Origin: an uncultured Devosia sp.
Lineage (GTDB): Bacteria > Pseudomonadota > Alphaproteobacteria > Rhizobiales > Devosiaceae
Direction: 5' to 3'
Length of the DNA stretch: 64,000 bases
Assembly: GCF_963517015.1 (NCBI RefSeq)
Contig: NZ_CAUQDV010000001.1
Coordinates: forward strand, 1,184,001 to 1,248,000
Shown: piece by piece, positions 63,230-64,000 of the stretch
Layout: each line of letters opens with the position of its first letter
Position numbering within the stretch: position 1 is the stretch's first letter
Made by a program: the position numbers and the translations under genes
Notes under the pieces: model-generated
Told to the model about the DNA's origin: nothing
The model's database searches: none
Seen by the model: only the letters and a program-made list of their open reading frames with translations

Positions 63230-64000
63230 ATGAGGAAGGACTACGTCTTCGGCCTGGGCGGCGTTGCGCTCGTGGCCATGCTGACAGCAGCGGGGCCAGC
63301 CTTGGCGCAGCAGCAATCGCCGGTGCTTGATGCCTCGGTGGACAGCGGCGAACTGCCCGCAGTCGCTGAACGCCTGCCGGGCAATCCGCTGGTGGTCGAG
63401 CCAGTGGAAAGCGTCGGCGCCTATGGCGGCACATGGCGTTCCGCGCTGCGCGGCGGCGGCGACAATGCCTGGATTTCGCGCACCGTCGGCTATGACGGCC
63501 TCGTGCGCTATGATCGCGAGTGGAAGGACATCATCCCCAACCTGGCTGAGAGCTGGGAGATCAGCGAGGATGCCAAGACCTATACGTTCAAGCTGCGCGA
63601 GGGCCTGAAATGGAGCGACGGCGAGCCGTTCACCTCCGAAGACATCGCCTTTGCCATGGAGGTCTTCCAGACGCCCAGCTATGCGGCCGGCTCCTTCATG
63701 AAGAACCCCAACAACAAGGTCTCGGTCGAGGTCGTCGACGACACGACGTTCAAATATGTATTCGAGAAGCCCAATGGCATTCTACTCGACGAGCTTGCCA
63801 GCGTGAACGGCATCAACCCGGTATCGCTGCCCGAGCATTATTGCGGTCAGTTTTTCCCGGGCACCAATGACGCCGCATCCGAAGACGCCAAAGCGGCCGG
63901 GTTCGAGACCTGGGAACTCTGGATGGAAGATCGTTGCGCCTGGGGCAACGAGACCATTCGCTATGCCAATCCCGAAATCCCGACGCTGATGGCCTGGATG
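63230..64000 (+). CDS. family-5 ABC binding protein, 5' part
   Basis: The first 257 residues of a periplasmic family-5 binding protein; the gene runs off the window. Signal peptide (GGVALVAMLTAAGPALA), then a lead segment ELPAVAERLPGNPLVV that also occurs in the AgpA-like protein, and the family signature IPNLAESWEISEDAKTYTFK. A strong AGAGGGAGGA site precedes the ATG. The ligand is probably an oligosaccharide handled with the CHGV-type GH4 enzyme. Confidence 0.9.
   Translation, partial: MRKDYVFGLGGVALVAMLTAAGPALAQQQSPVLDASVDSGELPAVAERLPGNPLVVEPVESVGAYGGTWRSALRGGGDNAWISRTVGYDGLVRYDREWKDIIPNLAESWEISEDAKTYTFKLREGLKWSDGEPFTSEDIAFAMEVFQTPSYAAGSFMKNPNNKVSVEVVDDTTFKYVFEKPNGILLDELASVNGINPVSLPEHYCGQFFPGTNDAASEDAKAAGFETWELWMEDRCAWGNETIRYANPEIPTLMAWM

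Overview
The window looks like the chromosome of an alphaproteobacterium of the Hyphomicrobiales, plausibly Devosia or a near relative. This is inferred from GC-rich genes, dense ABC-transport operons of the rhizobial type, an ectoine cluster with ehuBCDA and ask_ect, and an agp/melA-like alpha-galactoside locus. No rRNA gene or complete tRNA gene is present.

Region 1 (1-3.7 kb) is a DNA-damage and stress group. It holds the 3' part of a UmuC-like polymerase, a tightly overlapping minus-strand operon (DUF3606 protein, 90-aa protein, SRAP/YedK protein with a frameshift, 127-aa protein) and an ATP-dependent DNA ligase. Region 2 (4-14.9 kb) is a mixed accessory stretch that by eye is less GC-rich than the flanks. 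It contains a double-domain KaiC-like ATPase with a lone receiver protein, two VOC proteins, LysR/SDR and LysR/TetR units, a secreted prolyl oligopeptidase behind a 25-bp perfect palindrome, a chorismate mutase and a LysE exporter. Region 3 (15-19.6 kb) is an arsenic operon, arsR-arsC(thioredoxin type)-acr3-arsC(glutaredoxin type)-arsH-MFS, with a 14+14 bp inverted repeat over the arsR start. NhaA and a large MscS-type channel follow.

Region 4 (21.7-32.7 kb) is an osmoprotection module on the minus strand: ectA-ectB-ectC-ectD-ask_ect-ehuB-ehuC-ehuD-ehuA-mscS, with a divergent MarR-type ectR. It combines synthesis, hydroxylation, re-uptake and a probable pressure-release channel. Region 5 (32.8-40.6 kb) holds a DUF2254 membrane protein, a TetR/NmrA/MFS efflux unit and an IS21-family element. 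That element sits between the 5' stump of a flavin monooxygenase gene (left) and the 5' stump of a tyrosine integrase gene (right), with no target duplication. Next to the integrase stump lies the 3' part of an elongator tRNA-Met gene with its terminator, which I read as the attachment site of an integrated element.

Region 6 (40.8-64 kb) is mainly carbohydrate uptake. A membrane diguanylate cyclase is followed by an operon behind an 18-bp palindrome: binding protein, MalF-like permease with a large loop insertion, MalG-like permease, ATPase, tandem two-domain glycerophosphodiesterase, LacI regulator and inositol-monophosphatase-like enzyme. I infer uptake and breakdown of a glycerophosphodiester, perhaps glycerophosphoinositol. 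Then comes an agp-type locus: AraC regulator, family-5 binding protein, two permeases, fused ATPase, GH4 with a CHSV motif. A second AraC/GH4 pair (motif CHGV) and a LacI regulator with TTGCGCAA operators lead into another family-5 transporter that runs off the window.

Two cross-cutting signals deserve attention. At least five same-orientation intergenic repeats share a conserved ATGGGG core between stems that differ in sequence but stay complementary. GC-rich hairpins lie between binding-protein and permease genes in all three ABC operons where that junction is visible.
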